Part shown: piece by piece, positions 44,912-53,176 of the stretch
How the letters are laid out: the number at the start of each line of letters is the position of its first letter
How positions within the stretch are numbered: position 1 is the stretch's first letter
Origin: Alphaproteobacteria bacterium
Lineage (GTDB): Bacteria; Pseudomonadota; Alphaproteobacteria; Rhodobacterales; Rhodobacteraceae
Reading direction: 5' to 3'
Assembly (NCBI GenBank): GCA_030431485.1
Contig: JAUIIR010000001.1
Coordinates: 124,001-188,000 of the forward strand
Length of the DNA stretch: 64,000 bases
Made by a program: the position numbers and the translations under genes
The notes under the pieces: generated by a model
The model's input: only the letters and a program-made list of their open reading frames with translations
Told to the model about the DNA's origin: nothing
The model's database searches: none

Positions 44912-45175
44912 ATGCGCAAAGGTGATGCCACCGACCCGAAAGGCCTTATCGAGGAATCTTATAAGATTGACGGCATCACCTACGAGGAGTGCCGGTCAAT
45001 CTTTCTTGATTGGGCGCTGGCGGTGCCGCTGGATGCGGACAGCGCGGCTTTGATCCGCGAATTGCTGACCCGCCATCCGGCGGAAGATCACCCCATGACG
45101 AAGGTACTGACCGAAGGGCTGAGCGCCTCGAAACCCGCCCGCCGACGCGGCGGCTGGAAGGGGCGGCGCAGCTGA
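44912..45175 (+). CDS. small protein cotranscribed with glnE
   Basis: This 87-residue protein is not recognised as a named family. It has an acidic N-terminal half (EESYKIDGITYEECRSIFLDWALAV) and a strongly basic tail (ARRRGGWKGRR). GGAGGAG lies immediately upstream and overlaps the glnE end, so expression is coupled. A role linked to glutamine synthetase control is possible but rests only on position. Confidence 0.7.
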   Translation: MRKGDATDPKGLIEESYKIDGITYEECRSIFLDWALAVPLDADSAALIRELLTRHPAEDHPMTKVLTEGLSASKPARRRGGWKGRRS

Positions 45176-45202
45176 CAGTCCGCGCGCGTGTCGTGCCGTC
45201 CG

Positions 45203-45844
45203 TCAGTGTTGGGGAAGCAGTTTCTGCCGCTGAGCCCGAACGACTGCCTGCGTCCTGTTGGTGGCGCCCAGTTTCTTGCAAATCGACCGGACCCGCATTT
45301 TGACGGTCGACTCGTGAATGTTCAGATTGCTTGCGATTTCCTTATTGGCCAGCCCGAGAGCCATGCTACTGAGCACGCTCATCTCAGGCGGTGACAAAAG
45401 CTTTGTGTCGTCCTGCTGTGTTTTCTTAGCCAATGGCTGCAGGTCTGCGGGGATAAAAACCTGTCCCGAAGAGACAAGTCCCATAACACTCTGGAACGCT
45501 TCAAGAGGCAGGCTCTTGGGTATGAAGCCATAGGTTCCCAGTTGGATGCAATTTTCGATGAAAGCTTGCTCGGCAATTGTTGAAAATAGCACTGTCTTGC
45601 CGGGCAAAGCGGCTTTTGCGAGGTGTCCAACCGATCTCACGGTCACAGGTTCGGCGAGATCAAGCTCCAGAAGTACGAGGTCAAACGGCTGAGACGGCTT
45701 GGACGCCAGACACTCAACTGCACCATCTATGGTGACGGCAGTGGAAACTGAGAATTTGCCCGTCGCATTCAGAGTGGTTTCCAAAAGATCGGTGATCAAT
45801 TTATGTCGATCCACGATCAAGAGTTTGGTGACGTCGTCTGTCAT
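45203..45844 (-). CDS. LuxR/NarL-type response regulator with atypical receiver
   Basis: The 213-residue protein has a receiver domain (residues about 6-120) and a LuxR-type HTH (about 145-205, LSPPEMSVLSSMALGLANKEIASNLNIHESTVKMRV). In the receiver the phosphoacceptor position is Glu (DLVLLELDL) rather than Asp, and the acidic pair reads VDRH rather than DD, while the conserved Lys is kept (PKSL). Phosphorylation is therefore doubtful and the protein may be constitutively active or controlled otherwise. The ATG at 45844 has GGGAG 8 bases upstream. It is divergent from an amino-acid importer and no histidine kinase is nearby. Confidence 0.9.
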   Translation of the reverse strand: MTDDVTKLLIVDRHKLITDLLETTLNATGKFSVSTAVTIDGAVECLASKPSQPFDLVLLELDLAEPVTVRSVGHLAKAALPGKTVLFSTIAEQAFIENCIQLGTYGFIPKSLPLEAFQSVMGLVSSGQVFIPADLQPLAKKTQQDDTKLLSPPEMSVLSSMALGLANKEIASNLNIHESTVKMRVRSICKKLGATNRTQAVVRAQRQKLLPQH

Positions 45845-46177
45845 GCTCACAGCTCCCGTACTCAGGGGGGTGTTGCTTGCAAACTCGTGTTGTCCGAGGC
45901 TCATGCCCTTTGCATCGCATCGGAGTAACTCGCACAGGGTTGCCGTACCTTAACGTCGTCACGGGCACTTTGGTTTCCAAACTTTTGGCTAAGTCAGTAA
46001 ACTTTATTCTCAGAAACATATTTGCCTGTCGGAGCGACGATGAGCCTGCGATTGCGGAAATCCCGGGCTGGCTTGTCGTTGACGCATGGGTTTGTCCAAA
46101 TGCTCTGCTGGTCGCTGGACAAATTCCCGCCGCCGTCTAACCTCTGGACGACTCAACAGGGTAGGACGATCAGACAA
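45845..46177. other. 333-bp divergent region between regulator and amino-acid importer
   Basis: No gene is supported. An inverted repeat with 8-base arms, TTTGTCCA at 46091-46098 and TGGACAAA at 46116-46123, lies 55 bp before the binding-protein start and could be an operator. An AT-richer stretch at 45970-46025 may hold promoters. Confidence 0.45.
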
Positions 46178-47002
46178 ATGAAAACCGTCATAACTTCCGC
46201 ATGTCTTCTTGCTGCCACGTCGTCTGTGGCCCTCGCTGCCGGGCATGGCAGTTGCGCCGATGGGTTGACGCTGGAAGAGAATGTTTTGACCATCGCCACT
46301 GGCAACCCGGCCTATTACCCTTGGGTGCTCAACGATGCGCCCGAAAGCGGCGAAGGGTATGAGGCGGCTGTGGCCTATGCCATCGCTGAAGAGCTTGGGT
46401 TCGAGGCCGACGCGGTGAAATGGGTCCGCACGTCGTTTGACGAGGCGATCCAGCCTGGGGCCAAGGACTTCGACTTCAACATGCAACAATACTCGATCAC
46501 GCCCGAGCGCGAGCAAATGGTCGATTTCTCGCTGCCCTATTACACATCGGCGATGGCCGTGTTGACCACGAAAGGCGTGGTGGACGCAGGGGCAACGGCC
46601 ACGCTCGACAGCCTCAAGGGTCTGGTTTGGGGCGCGGATGCCAACACCACGGCGCTTCCGATGCTGACCGAAATCGTCGCACCGGAAAAAGACCCGCTGC
46701 TTTATGGCGACAACACTGATGTGACCGCCGCGATGCAGGCCAATCAGATCGATGCGGCGTTGTTCGATCTGCCGACCGCGCTTTATCTGTCGGCGGTTGT
46801 GGTCGAAGGAGGGGTGCTTCTGGGCCAGTTCCCGGCAGAGCGCTCTGAAAACCCGGATCAGTTCGGTCTGCTCTTTGAAGAGGGCAACCCGCTGCGCGAT
46901 TGCGTGAACACGGCGATCACTGCGCTGACCGAGAGCGGCAAGCTGGCCGAGATCGAAGCCACCTGGTTGCAGGAAGCCACCGGCGTTCCCGTGATCGAGT
47001 GA
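46178..47002 (+). CDS. family 3 amino-acid-binding protein of an ABC importer
   Basis: The 274-residue periplasmic protein has a Sec signal (residues 1-22, ending VALA) and family 3 segments: YPWVLNDAPESGEGYEAAVAYAIAEELGF near residue 50, DFNMQQYSITPEREQMVDFSLPYYTS near 103 and LFEEGNPLRDCVNTAITAL near 235. It would bind a polar amino acid or similar compound and deliver it to the permease encoded next. The frame is open further upstream but the signal peptide sets the start. Confidence 0.93.
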   Translation: MKTVITSACLLAATSSVALAAGHGSCADGLTLEENVLTIATGNPAYYPWVLNDAPESGEGYEAAVAYAIAEELGFEADAVKWVRTSFDEAIQPGAKDFDFNMQQYSITPEREQMVDFSLPYYTSAMAVLTTKGVVDAGATATLDSLKGLVWGADANTTALPMLTEIVAPEKDPLLYGDNTDVTAAMQANQIDAALFDLPTALYLSAVVVEGGVLLGQFPAERSENPDQFGLLFEEGNPLRDCVNTAITALTESGKLAEIEATWLQEATGVPVIE

Positions 47003-47003
47003 C

Positions 47004-47855
47004 ATGACCGATCAGACAAGTGTGCCACGCGGGTCAGCCCCCGGGCTGACCCGTCGCCAAGCCTACGAACAACGTTTGCGGCGACGGTCGAACACCCTCG
47101 CCGCAGGATCAACGCTGGCGGTAGTGCTGGCCGTGGTGGTGCTGGTGCCGCTGGCCCCCGGCTGGGACGCGGTCAAGCGCAGCTTCTTCAATGGTCAGGT
47201 GTTCGCCAAGACCTTTCCGGGGCTTCTGGACGCGTTCCTGATGAACGTCGCCATCTTCCTCTGGTGCGCGCCGATCATCGCCATTCTGGGTCTGGTGATC
47301 GCGCTCTTCCGCGATGTGCGTTCGCCCGCGCTTTACCCGCTGCGGCTTTTCGGGGCGATCTATACGGATGTGTTTCGCGGGTTGCCGGTGATCCTCGTGA
47401 TCTACTTGATCGGCTTCGGCGTTCCCGGCCTTGGCCTGCCGCGCCCGTGGAATTCGCCCTATGTCTGGGGGTCTCTCGCACTGATCCTTGTCTATGCAGC
47501 TTACGTGGCCGAGGTGATCCGGTCGGGCATCGACTCCATCCATCACAGCCAGCGCGCGGCGGCGGCCTCGCTTGGGCTGTCGGACGGCGAAACCATGCGT
47601 TATGTCGTATTGCCACAGGCGATCCGCAACGTGGCTCCGGCCAATATGAACCTCTTTATCGCGCTGCAAAAAGACGTGGCACTTCTCAGCTTCATCGGTC
47701 CGGTCGAGGTGTTCCGGCAGGCGGGGGTCTACAAGTCGCTGCTGGCGAATTTCACGCCCTATGTCGGTGCCGCAGTGATCTTTCTCGCGCTCACCATTCC
47801 GGCCACGCGCTATGCGGATTACCTGATGAATAAACAGCGGCGGCGGCAAAGCTGA
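47004..47855 (+). CDS. polar amino-acid ABC transporter permease (HisM/GlnP family)
   Basis: This 283-residue membrane protein has a basic N-terminal tail and about five hydrophobic segments. The EAA loop near residue 185 (AEVIRSGIDSIHHSQRAAAASLGLSDGETMRYVVLPQAIRN) is typical of the HisMQ class. Only one permease gene is present, so it probably works as a homodimer. It starts 1 bp after the binding-protein stop and its stop overlaps the ATPase start. Confidence 0.94.
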   Translation: MTDQTSVPRGSAPGLTRRQAYEQRLRRRSNTLAAGSTLAVVLAVVVLVPLAPGWDAVKRSFFNGQVFAKTFPGLLDAFLMNVAIFLWCAPIIAILGLVIALFRDVRSPALYPLRLFGAIYTDVFRGLPVILVIYLIGFGVPGLGLPRPWNSPYVWGSLALILVYAAYVAEVIRSGIDSIHHSQRAAAASLGLSDGETMRYVVLPQAIRNVAPANMNLFIALQKDVALLSFIGPVEVFRQAGVYKSLLANFTPYVGAAVIFLALTIPATRYADYLMNKQRRRQS

Positions 47856-48583
47856 TGGCGAAACTGGCTCTGCAAAGCGTCACCAAGAGTTTTGGTGACA
47901 ACATCGTTTGCCGTGGCATCGATCTGTCAGTGGATGAGGGCGAGATGGTCTGCCTGATTGGTGCGTCGGGGTCGGGCAAGTCAACGCTGCTGCGCTGCAT
48001 CAACCTGCTGGAACCGATCGACGACGGGCGTATCCTGCTTGACGGTGTGGACATCAGCGAACCCGGCCTGGACCCGCAGCCGATCCGCGCGCGCATCGGG
48101 ATCGTGTTCCAGTCGTTCAACCTTTTTCCGCACATGACAGCCGCCGAGAATGTCATGCTTGCCCCCCGCCGGGTGTTGGGCAAAAGCCGCGAGACGCTGG
48201 AGGCACCGGTCAAGGCGCTGTTTGACCGCTTCGATCTGGGCCAGCGGATGCAACACTACCCAGACCAACTTTCAGGTGGGCAACAACAGCGCGTTGCCAT
48301 CATCCGCGCGCTGGCGATGCAACCCGAGATCATGCTTTTTGACGAGATCACCAGCGCGCTTGACCCCGAACTGGTGGGCGAGGTGCTGGACGTGTTGCGA
48401 CAGCTGCGCACCGAAGGCATGACGATGATCCTTGCCACCCACGAGATGGCCTTTGCTCGCGAACTGGCCGACAAGGTCTGTTTTCTCGACGCCAGTCGTA
48501 TCCTTGAGGAAGGACCACCAGAAACGCTCTTTTCAAACCCGCGCGAAGATCGCACGCGGGCCTTTCTCAAGCGCGTCCTGTGA
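47855..48583 (+). CDS. polar amino-acid ABC transporter ATPase (GlnQ family)
   Basis: The 242-residue ATPase has Walker A GASGSGKST near residue 34, Q-loop IVFQSFNLFPHM, signature LSGGQQQR near 140 and Walker B LFDEITSALDPE near 162, where the usual DEP reads DEI. The switch His is in ATHEM. The length equals that of GlnQ/HisP. It overlaps the next gene by 4 bp. Confidence 0.95.
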   Translation: MAKLALQSVTKSFGDNIVCRGIDLSVDEGEMVCLIGASGSGKSTLLRCINLLEPIDDGRILLDGVDISEPGLDPQPIRARIGIVFQSFNLFPHMTAAENVMLAPRRVLGKSRETLEAPVKALFDRFDLGQRMQHYPDQLSGGQQQRVAIIRALAMQPEIMLFDEITSALDPELVGEVLDVLRQLRTEGMTMILATHEMAFARELADKVCFLDASRILEEGPPETLFSNPREDRTRAFLKRVL

Positions 48584-49554
48584 TCCCGCGCAACACTCTG
48601 GACCGGACAGGTCCGTCGCAGCCTCAGCGCGGCGATAAGGCGAAAACCACCGAGAACGCCGTGCTGGGGATTCTGATCAGCATCGCAGCCCTCATCCTGT
48701 TCGATCTCATGGGCCTGATCATAAAGTATCTTTCGCCCCGTTACTCTGCCTCAGAACTGTCAGCTTATCGCAACCTGTTCGGCATCGTACCCAGCGTGAT
48801 TGCGCTTTGGATGTCGACAGCGTGGCGTCGCGGAGGACGCCCGATGCGTATCCGCCAATGGCGACTGGCGCTTCTGCGTGGTGTCGCGGTGACCTTTGCG
48901 CAACTGATGTTCTACCTGTCACTGGGGATTATGGCCTTTGCCACGGCGACCACGATTTCCTACACAACCGCGCTTTTTACCACCGCATTGGCTGTGCCGA
49001 TCCTGCGTGAGAGCGTCGGCTGGGCACGCTGGATAGCGGTGGCCATTGGGTTTGTCGGCGTCATCATGATCTTGCGTCCGGGCAGCGATGCCTTCACCTG
49101 GGCGCTTGTTCTACCGGTGGGGGCGTCCTTTCTCTACGCGCTCAGCGCAGTCACTGCCCGGCTGATCGACGCTGAGGTGCCGACGCCGCTTTTCAATTTC
49201 TACTCCTCCATAGTGGCGGCAATGGGCGCTTTCACCTTGGCGATGTCGCTCGGCGGCTTCACGCCCCTCGACAGCCTGATGGACCTTGGCTTCATCGTAC
49301 TGATGGGGCTGTTCGGCGGATCGGCCGTGCTGTGCCTTGTGGTAGCGTACCGGATGACGGAACCCAGCAACCTTGCGCCGTTCAGCTATTTCGGCATCCC
49401 CATTGCCTTCCTTCTGGGCTGGGTGTTCTTTGACGAAGCCCCGGTGCAGGATCTGTGGCCGGGGGCGCTGCTGATCGTGATCGGCGGGTTGATGATCGTC
49501 TACCGCGAACGCCGCAAGCGGCGGCCCGGCCTGCGTCCGGGCAAACCGGACTGA
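48580..49554 (+). CDS. EamA-family (DMT) transporter
   Basis: The 324-residue protein has about ten hydrophobic segments in two EamA halves, with FATATTISYTTALFTTALAVPILRE in the first and LAPFSYFGIPIAFLLGWVFFDEAP in the second. DMT proteins commonly export metabolites or amino acids. The start is a GTG within the ATPase stop (GTGA overlap), so it belongs to the amino-acid importer operon; it may act as a relief exporter for the same class of compounds. Confidence 0.9.
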   Translation: MIPRNTLDRTGPSQPQRGDKAKTTENAVLGILISIAALILFDLMGLIIKYLSPRYSASELSAYRNLFGIVPSVIALWMSTAWRRGGRPMRIRQWRLALLRGVAVTFAQLMFYLSLGIMAFATATTISYTTALFTTALAVPILRESVGWARWIAVAIGFVGVIMILRPGSDAFTWALVLPVGASFLYALSAVTARLIDAEVPTPLFNFYSSIVAAMGAFTLAMSLGGFTPLDSLMDLGFIVLMGLFGGSAVLCLVVAYRMTEPSNLAPFSYFGIPIAFLLGWVFFDEAPVQDLWPGALLIVIGGLMIVYRERRKRRPGLRPGKPD

Positions 49555-49555
49555 G

Positions 49556-49584
49556 CCAAAAGAAAAGGCCGCCCGGAGGCGGCC
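49556..49584 (-). terminator. intrinsic terminator for the bactofilin operon
   Basis: GGCCGCC and GGCGGCC pair around CGGA (49567-49584); read on the minus strand the stem is followed by TTTTCTTTT. It ends the M23-bactofilin transcript. The plus-strand side has no T-tract. Confidence 0.85.
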
Positions 49585-49609
49585 CCATTCAGATCAGATG
49601 ATCCGGAGA

Positions 49610-50107
49610 TCAGCCGTTCGACGCTGCCGGGGCAGGGGCGGCCGCAACGGGCTTCTTGCCACCGTTGAGCGGATCGTCCTGACGCTGCACCGAGCCTTCG
49701 AAATGCGCACCGGATTCGATGGCGATGGTCTTGTGGATGATGTCACCCTCGACGCGTGCCGTCGCGGTCAGGCGCACCTTGAGACCGCGTACACGGCCCA
49801 CAACGCGACCGTTCACGACCACATCGTCCGCCACCACTTCACCCTTGATCGTGGCGCTTTCGCCAACGGTCAGCAGATGCGCGCGGATGTCACCTTCGAC
49901 GGTACCTTCGACATTGATGTCACCGGTTGTCTTGAGATTGCCGGTGATGTGCAGGTCGCTCGACAGGATCGACGCCGCCGGCTTGGCCTTGGGGGCAGAC
50001 GCCTTGAATTCGGTCGACGTGCGCGACGTGTCCGGCATGGCGGGTTTCGGTGCGCTCGCCTCGTCAGCCTTGGGGCCGGGCTCATTGATTTTGCTTTTAG
50101 AAAACAT
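49610..50107 (-). CDS. bactofilin (polymer-forming cytoskeletal protein)
   Basis: The 165-residue protein has Pro/Ala/Lys-rich flexible ends and a central beta-helical bactofilin domain (residues about 45-140, SSDLHITGNLKTTGDINVEGTVEGDIRAHLLTVGE in part). Bactofilins polymerise without nucleotides and position cell-wall enzymes. The start overlaps the end of the M23 peptidase gene by 11 bp, and this pairing supports a joint role in cell shape. Confidence 0.95.
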   Translation of the reverse strand: MFSKSKINEPGPKADEASAPKPAMPDTSRTSTEFKASAPKAKPAASILSSDLHITGNLKTTGDINVEGTVEGDIRAHLLTVGESATIKGEVVADDVVVNGRVVGRVRGLKVRLTATARVEGDIIHKTIAIESGAHFEGSVQRQDDPLNGGKKPVAAAPAPAASNG

Positions 50108-51410
50108 CGTTTGCAGCCTTGATGTAGATCATGGGGTTGACAGGTTTGCCGCCGACACGGACTTCGTAATGCAGATGGGTGCCGGTGGAACGTCCAGTGT
50201 TCCCCATAGCAGCAATTCTATCTCCGCGCGAGACCCTTTGACCCTTCTTCACGTAGAGTTTCGAGTTGTGCGCGTACCGGGTCTCGATGCCAAACTCATG
50301 CTGGATTTTGACGAGCCTACCATATCCTGATTGCCAGCCTGCATAGGTCACTACACCGTCTGCGGTTGCGTAAATCGGCGTGCCATGTGCACCGGCGAAA
50401 TCGGTGCCCGCATGCAGGCGGCCCCAGCGATATCCGAATCCGCTGGTAAAGCGGAACGAATCCTTGATGGGCATCGCGAAAGGCGCTTTTTCGGCAGCGA
50501 TCCGATACAGGTTCAAGCGGTCCATCTGGTTCAGAATGCGGTTGGCGCGCAGCACATCCTCGGACGGGTCTTCGCCACGGGTGGAAAAGCTGAGTGGCAT
50601 CAGCGGGCCACCCTGGCCGGAATAACCACGGCGCACCTGGTTCAGGATCGTGTCGGGGTTCATGCCTGCCGCTTCAAACATCTTATCGAGCGGTTTGACC
50701 GATACCGTCATGGCTTCTTCGAGCTGGCGGAAGATGGTGTCGTTCTTCTCCGCCATCAGCTTGATTTCGGTTGCCATCTCGTCGGCGCGGATCAGCGCGT
50801 CCTGAGCGTCAGCGACAACCTGATCGCGTTCCTCGGCCGTGCGCGCAAGCGCGGCTGACAGGAAGTCCAGCGTTGTCGTGTCCACGTCCCCGGTCGTTGC
50901 CAGAGCGCTGCCGCCTTCGGCGATATCGCTCTGCAACGCAGCCAGTTCCGTGCGAACCTCCTCGCGAGCGCGGATGGCGTCGCGCAGTTTCAGCTGAACC
51001 GCTTCCAGACCAGCTTCCAATTCCATCTGCCGGGTCTCGGCATCCAGCAGTTTGGACTGCATGACCGACACCTGCTCCAGCGCCGTGTTGAAGCGTTCCT
51101 GCGCGGCCACCGCTTCGGCGGCGCGGGCATTGCGCTCTTCCGACAGGATGTTCAGCCGCAACTGATAGGTTTCAAGGTCCCGGCGGGCCTGTTCACGGAA
51201 ATTGCCCGATCCGATCGAGTCCATCAAAAGCACCGCCGTGGCGATAATGCTCCAGGCCAAAACAAGAGAGGCGCCCGCGAACGCGAACGCCTGTGTGCTG
51301 GATTTCAGTCTGATGAATCGTGTGTCGGTGTCGGAGCGCAGGAACAGACGACGTTCCGGAAAATAGCGTTCGAGTGTGGCATGCAGTTTGATCGCAAGAC
51401 GTGTGCGCAC
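50097..51410 (-). CDS. M23 peptidoglycan endopeptidase with membrane anchor and coiled coil
   Basis: The 437-residue protein has a cytoplasmic basic segment (1-35), one membrane helix (about 42-65), a long coiled coil (about 75-250) and a LytM-type M23 domain (about 315-430). Zinc ligands are in RLHAGTDF (near residue 332), and YAHNS and HLHYEV near 415 carry the catalytic His residues. The motifs are complete, so it should be active. The start is a GTG with GAGGA 8 bases upstream. The direct repeat AATTGGCAA occurs at 51501 and 51554 upstream. Its gene overlaps the bactofilin gene, as in known shape-control modules. Confidence 0.93.
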   Translation of the reverse strand: MRTRLAIKLHATLERYFPERRLFLRSDTDTRFIRLKSSTQAFAFAGASLVLAWSIIATAVLLMDSIGSGNFREQARRDLETYQLRLNILSEERNARAAEAVAAQERFNTALEQVSVMQSKLLDAETRQMELEAGLEAVQLKLRDAIRAREEVRTELAALQSDIAEGGSALATTGDVDTTTLDFLSAALARTAEERDQVVADAQDALIRADEMATEIKLMAEKNDTIFRQLEEAMTVSVKPLDKMFEAAGMNPDTILNQVRRGYSGQGGPLMPLSFSTRGEDPSEDVLRANRILNQMDRLNLYRIAAEKAPFAMPIKDSFRFTSGFGYRWGRLHAGTDFAGAHGTPIYATADGVVTYAGWQSGYGRLVKIQHEFGIETRYAHNSKLYVKKGQRVSRGDRIAAMGNTGRSTGTHLHYEVRVGGKPVNPMIYIKAANDVF

Positions 51411-51624
51411 CTGTATGTTCCTCTATCCCGTCCCTAGGTCGCGCCTCTAAAGCCCCAACTCCGGGCGCGTATCTGTTACGGCTCTAAAGACCGATTCCCA
51501 AATTGGCAACGTTTTTGGACCAGTCGCGGCCCCCCGCGCGCAATCCGGCGCCGAATTGGCAAGATTTCGCCGATCTTTTCGGGGCTTATGAAACGATGCT
51601 CAATTGCCACAGCCGGGCAAGAGG

Positions 51625-52434
51625 TTACCCGGTCTCGGTCAGGGGCCAGTAGAAATCCGGCGGCAAACCTGCCTCAGCGCGCTTTTCCTCGTTGAAAGGC
51701 GGCTTCAGCGCGCCCTTGAAGTACCGCCGCACCAGTGTGTGGAAGGCATCTTTGGGGTCATCCTCGTGACGGCCACACAAGAAGTGAAACCACTTCGAGC
51801 CATAGGCCACATGCCCCACTTCTTCGGCATAGATGGTCTCTAGCGCAGCCACGGCGCTGGTGGCATCGGCCTTGCGGAAGATCTCGATCATACCGGGGGT
51901 TACATCAAGCCCACGGGCCTCAAGCACCATTGGAACCACGGCAAGCCGGCCCATGAAATCCTCGACCGTGTCCTCGGCGGCGCGCCACATGCCGGCATGA
52001 GCGGGCAGGGCACCGTAAAAGCTGCCCATCTCTTCGAGGCAATCACACATGAGGTTGAAATGCTTGGATTCCTCGTCCGCCGCTTTGACCCAGTCATCAT
52101 AAAAGCCCATCGGCATTCTGACATGCGCAAAGCGGGGAATGATGTCCCAGTGTAAATCGACCGCGTTCAGTTCGATATGCGCCACTGCGTGCAAAAGCGC
52201 GATGCGCCCCTGCGGGCTGCCGGGCTTGCGCTTGGGCACATCGCGCGGGTCCAGCAGTTCTGGCGCGTCAGGTCGTGACGGGCGCAGCGGCGGAGTGGCG
52301 CTGCCGATCTCAAGCGGTGTGCCCGCGTCGCGCGCCGCGAACCATTGCGCGGCATAGTCTCGCGATTTTGCGGTCTTCTCTCGTCCGTCCGCGGTGGTCA
52401 GAACGTCCACCGCCATATCACATAAAGTCATCAT
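51625..52434 (-). CDS. DUF455 ferritin-like protein
   Basis: The 269-residue protein has metal-ligand-like patterns on paired helices: HIELNAVDLHWDI near residue 90, EESKHFNLMCDCLEEMG near 120 and EEVGHVAYGSKWFHFLC near 205. These are typical of the ferritin-like DUF455 family (COG2833), a predicted di-iron oxidase-type fold with no established reaction. Two adjacent ATG codons exist at 52434 and 52431. It lies downstream of the peroxidase gene, separated by tandem hairpins. Confidence 0.88.
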   Translation of the reverse strand: MMTLCDMAVDVLTTADGREKTAKSRDYAAQWFAARDAGTPLEIGSATPPLRPSRPDAPELLDPRDVPKRKPGSPQGRIALLHAVAHIELNAVDLHWDIIPRFAHVRMPMGFYDDWVKAADEESKHFNLMCDCLEEMGSFYGALPAHAGMWRAAEDTVEDFMGRLAVVPMVLEARGLDVTPGMIEIFRKADATSAVAALETIYAEEVGHVAYGSKWFHFLCGRHEDDPKDAFHTLVRRYFKGALKPPFNEEKRAEAGLPPDFYWPLTETG

Positions 52435-52570
52435 GTCCTGCTCATCGCGCGGTGCGCCCCGGACTGCAAGCTCAACCTTTGAGCTTCTTATGTTGAAAAA
52501 TCCTTCGGGAGGCCGGTCATCGTGGCGCCATCGGTTCAAGCCCGATGGACGGCGGGCAGAGCCCTCATGC

Positions 52571-52617
52571 GCGCCGAAGGCGCACTCCGCTCGGATCGGG
52601 CAAAGCCCGATCCGAGC
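52571..52617. repeat. tandem hairpins downstream of the thiol peroxidase gene
   Basis: GCTCGGATCGGGC and GCCCGATCCGAGC form a perfect 13-bp stem with an AAA loop (52589-52617), next to GCGCC-GAA-GGCGC (52571-52583). They begin 9 bp after the peroxidase stop on the minus strand. With no T-tract, they look like a repeat element or an mRNA-protecting structure. Confidence 0.6.
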
Positions 52618-52626
52618 CAAGTCCCG

Positions 52627-53094
52627 TCACAGCGTCTTTGCGGCCTCAAGGACCTCTTCGGCATGGCCCGGCACCTTGACCTTGCGCCATTCCCGCGCAA
52701 TCCGACCCTCGGCATCAATCAGAAAAGTTGACCTTTCGATCCCCATGAACTTCTTGCCGTACATGGATTTTTCCTTCCACACCCCGAAATCCTCGGACGC
52801 TGTGCCGTGTTCGTCCGAGATCAGCGGGATGGTCAGTTTCTTTTTGACCATGAATTTCTCGTGGCTTTCCAAACTATCTTTGGAAATGCCGAACAACTTC
52901 ACGCCGATCTGGGCAAACTCATCCTCCAGCGCTGTGAAGGCCTCGTTTTCCTTGGTGCAGCCCGAGGTGTCGTCGCGGGGGTAGAAAAACAGCACAACCG
53001 GCGTGCCGCGCAGGTCCTTCAGCGAAACTTCGCTGTGATCGCCGCCCTGAACCGGCAGGGTGAAGTCCGGAGCCAATTCCAGTGTATCGCTCAT
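52627..53094 (-). CDS. bcp: thiol peroxidase of the Bcp/PrxQ family
   Basis: The 155-residue cytoplasmic protein reduces hydroperoxides. The peroxidatic Cys is in YPRDDTSGCTKEN (near residue 46), with the conserved Thr and Pro of the family before it. No second Cys follows in the usual +5 position, so resolution probably needs another thiol (1-Cys type). The length is standard. It is divergent from the AsmA-like gene. Confidence 0.94.
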   Translation of the reverse strand: MSDTLELAPDFTLPVQGGDHSEVSLKDLRGTPVVLFFYPRDDTSGCTKENEAFTALEDEFAQIGVKLFGISKDSLESHEKFMVKKKLTIPLISDEHGTASEDFGVWKEKSMYGKKFMGIERSTFLIDAEGRIAREWRKVKVPGHAEEVLEAAKTL

Positions 53095-53176
53095 GGCGCT
53101 ATCCTTTAAAAAGATGAAAACGGATCGGGGTCATCCCCGGCTGGGCAGACAATAACGCAAAAGGACGCCGCTTCCA

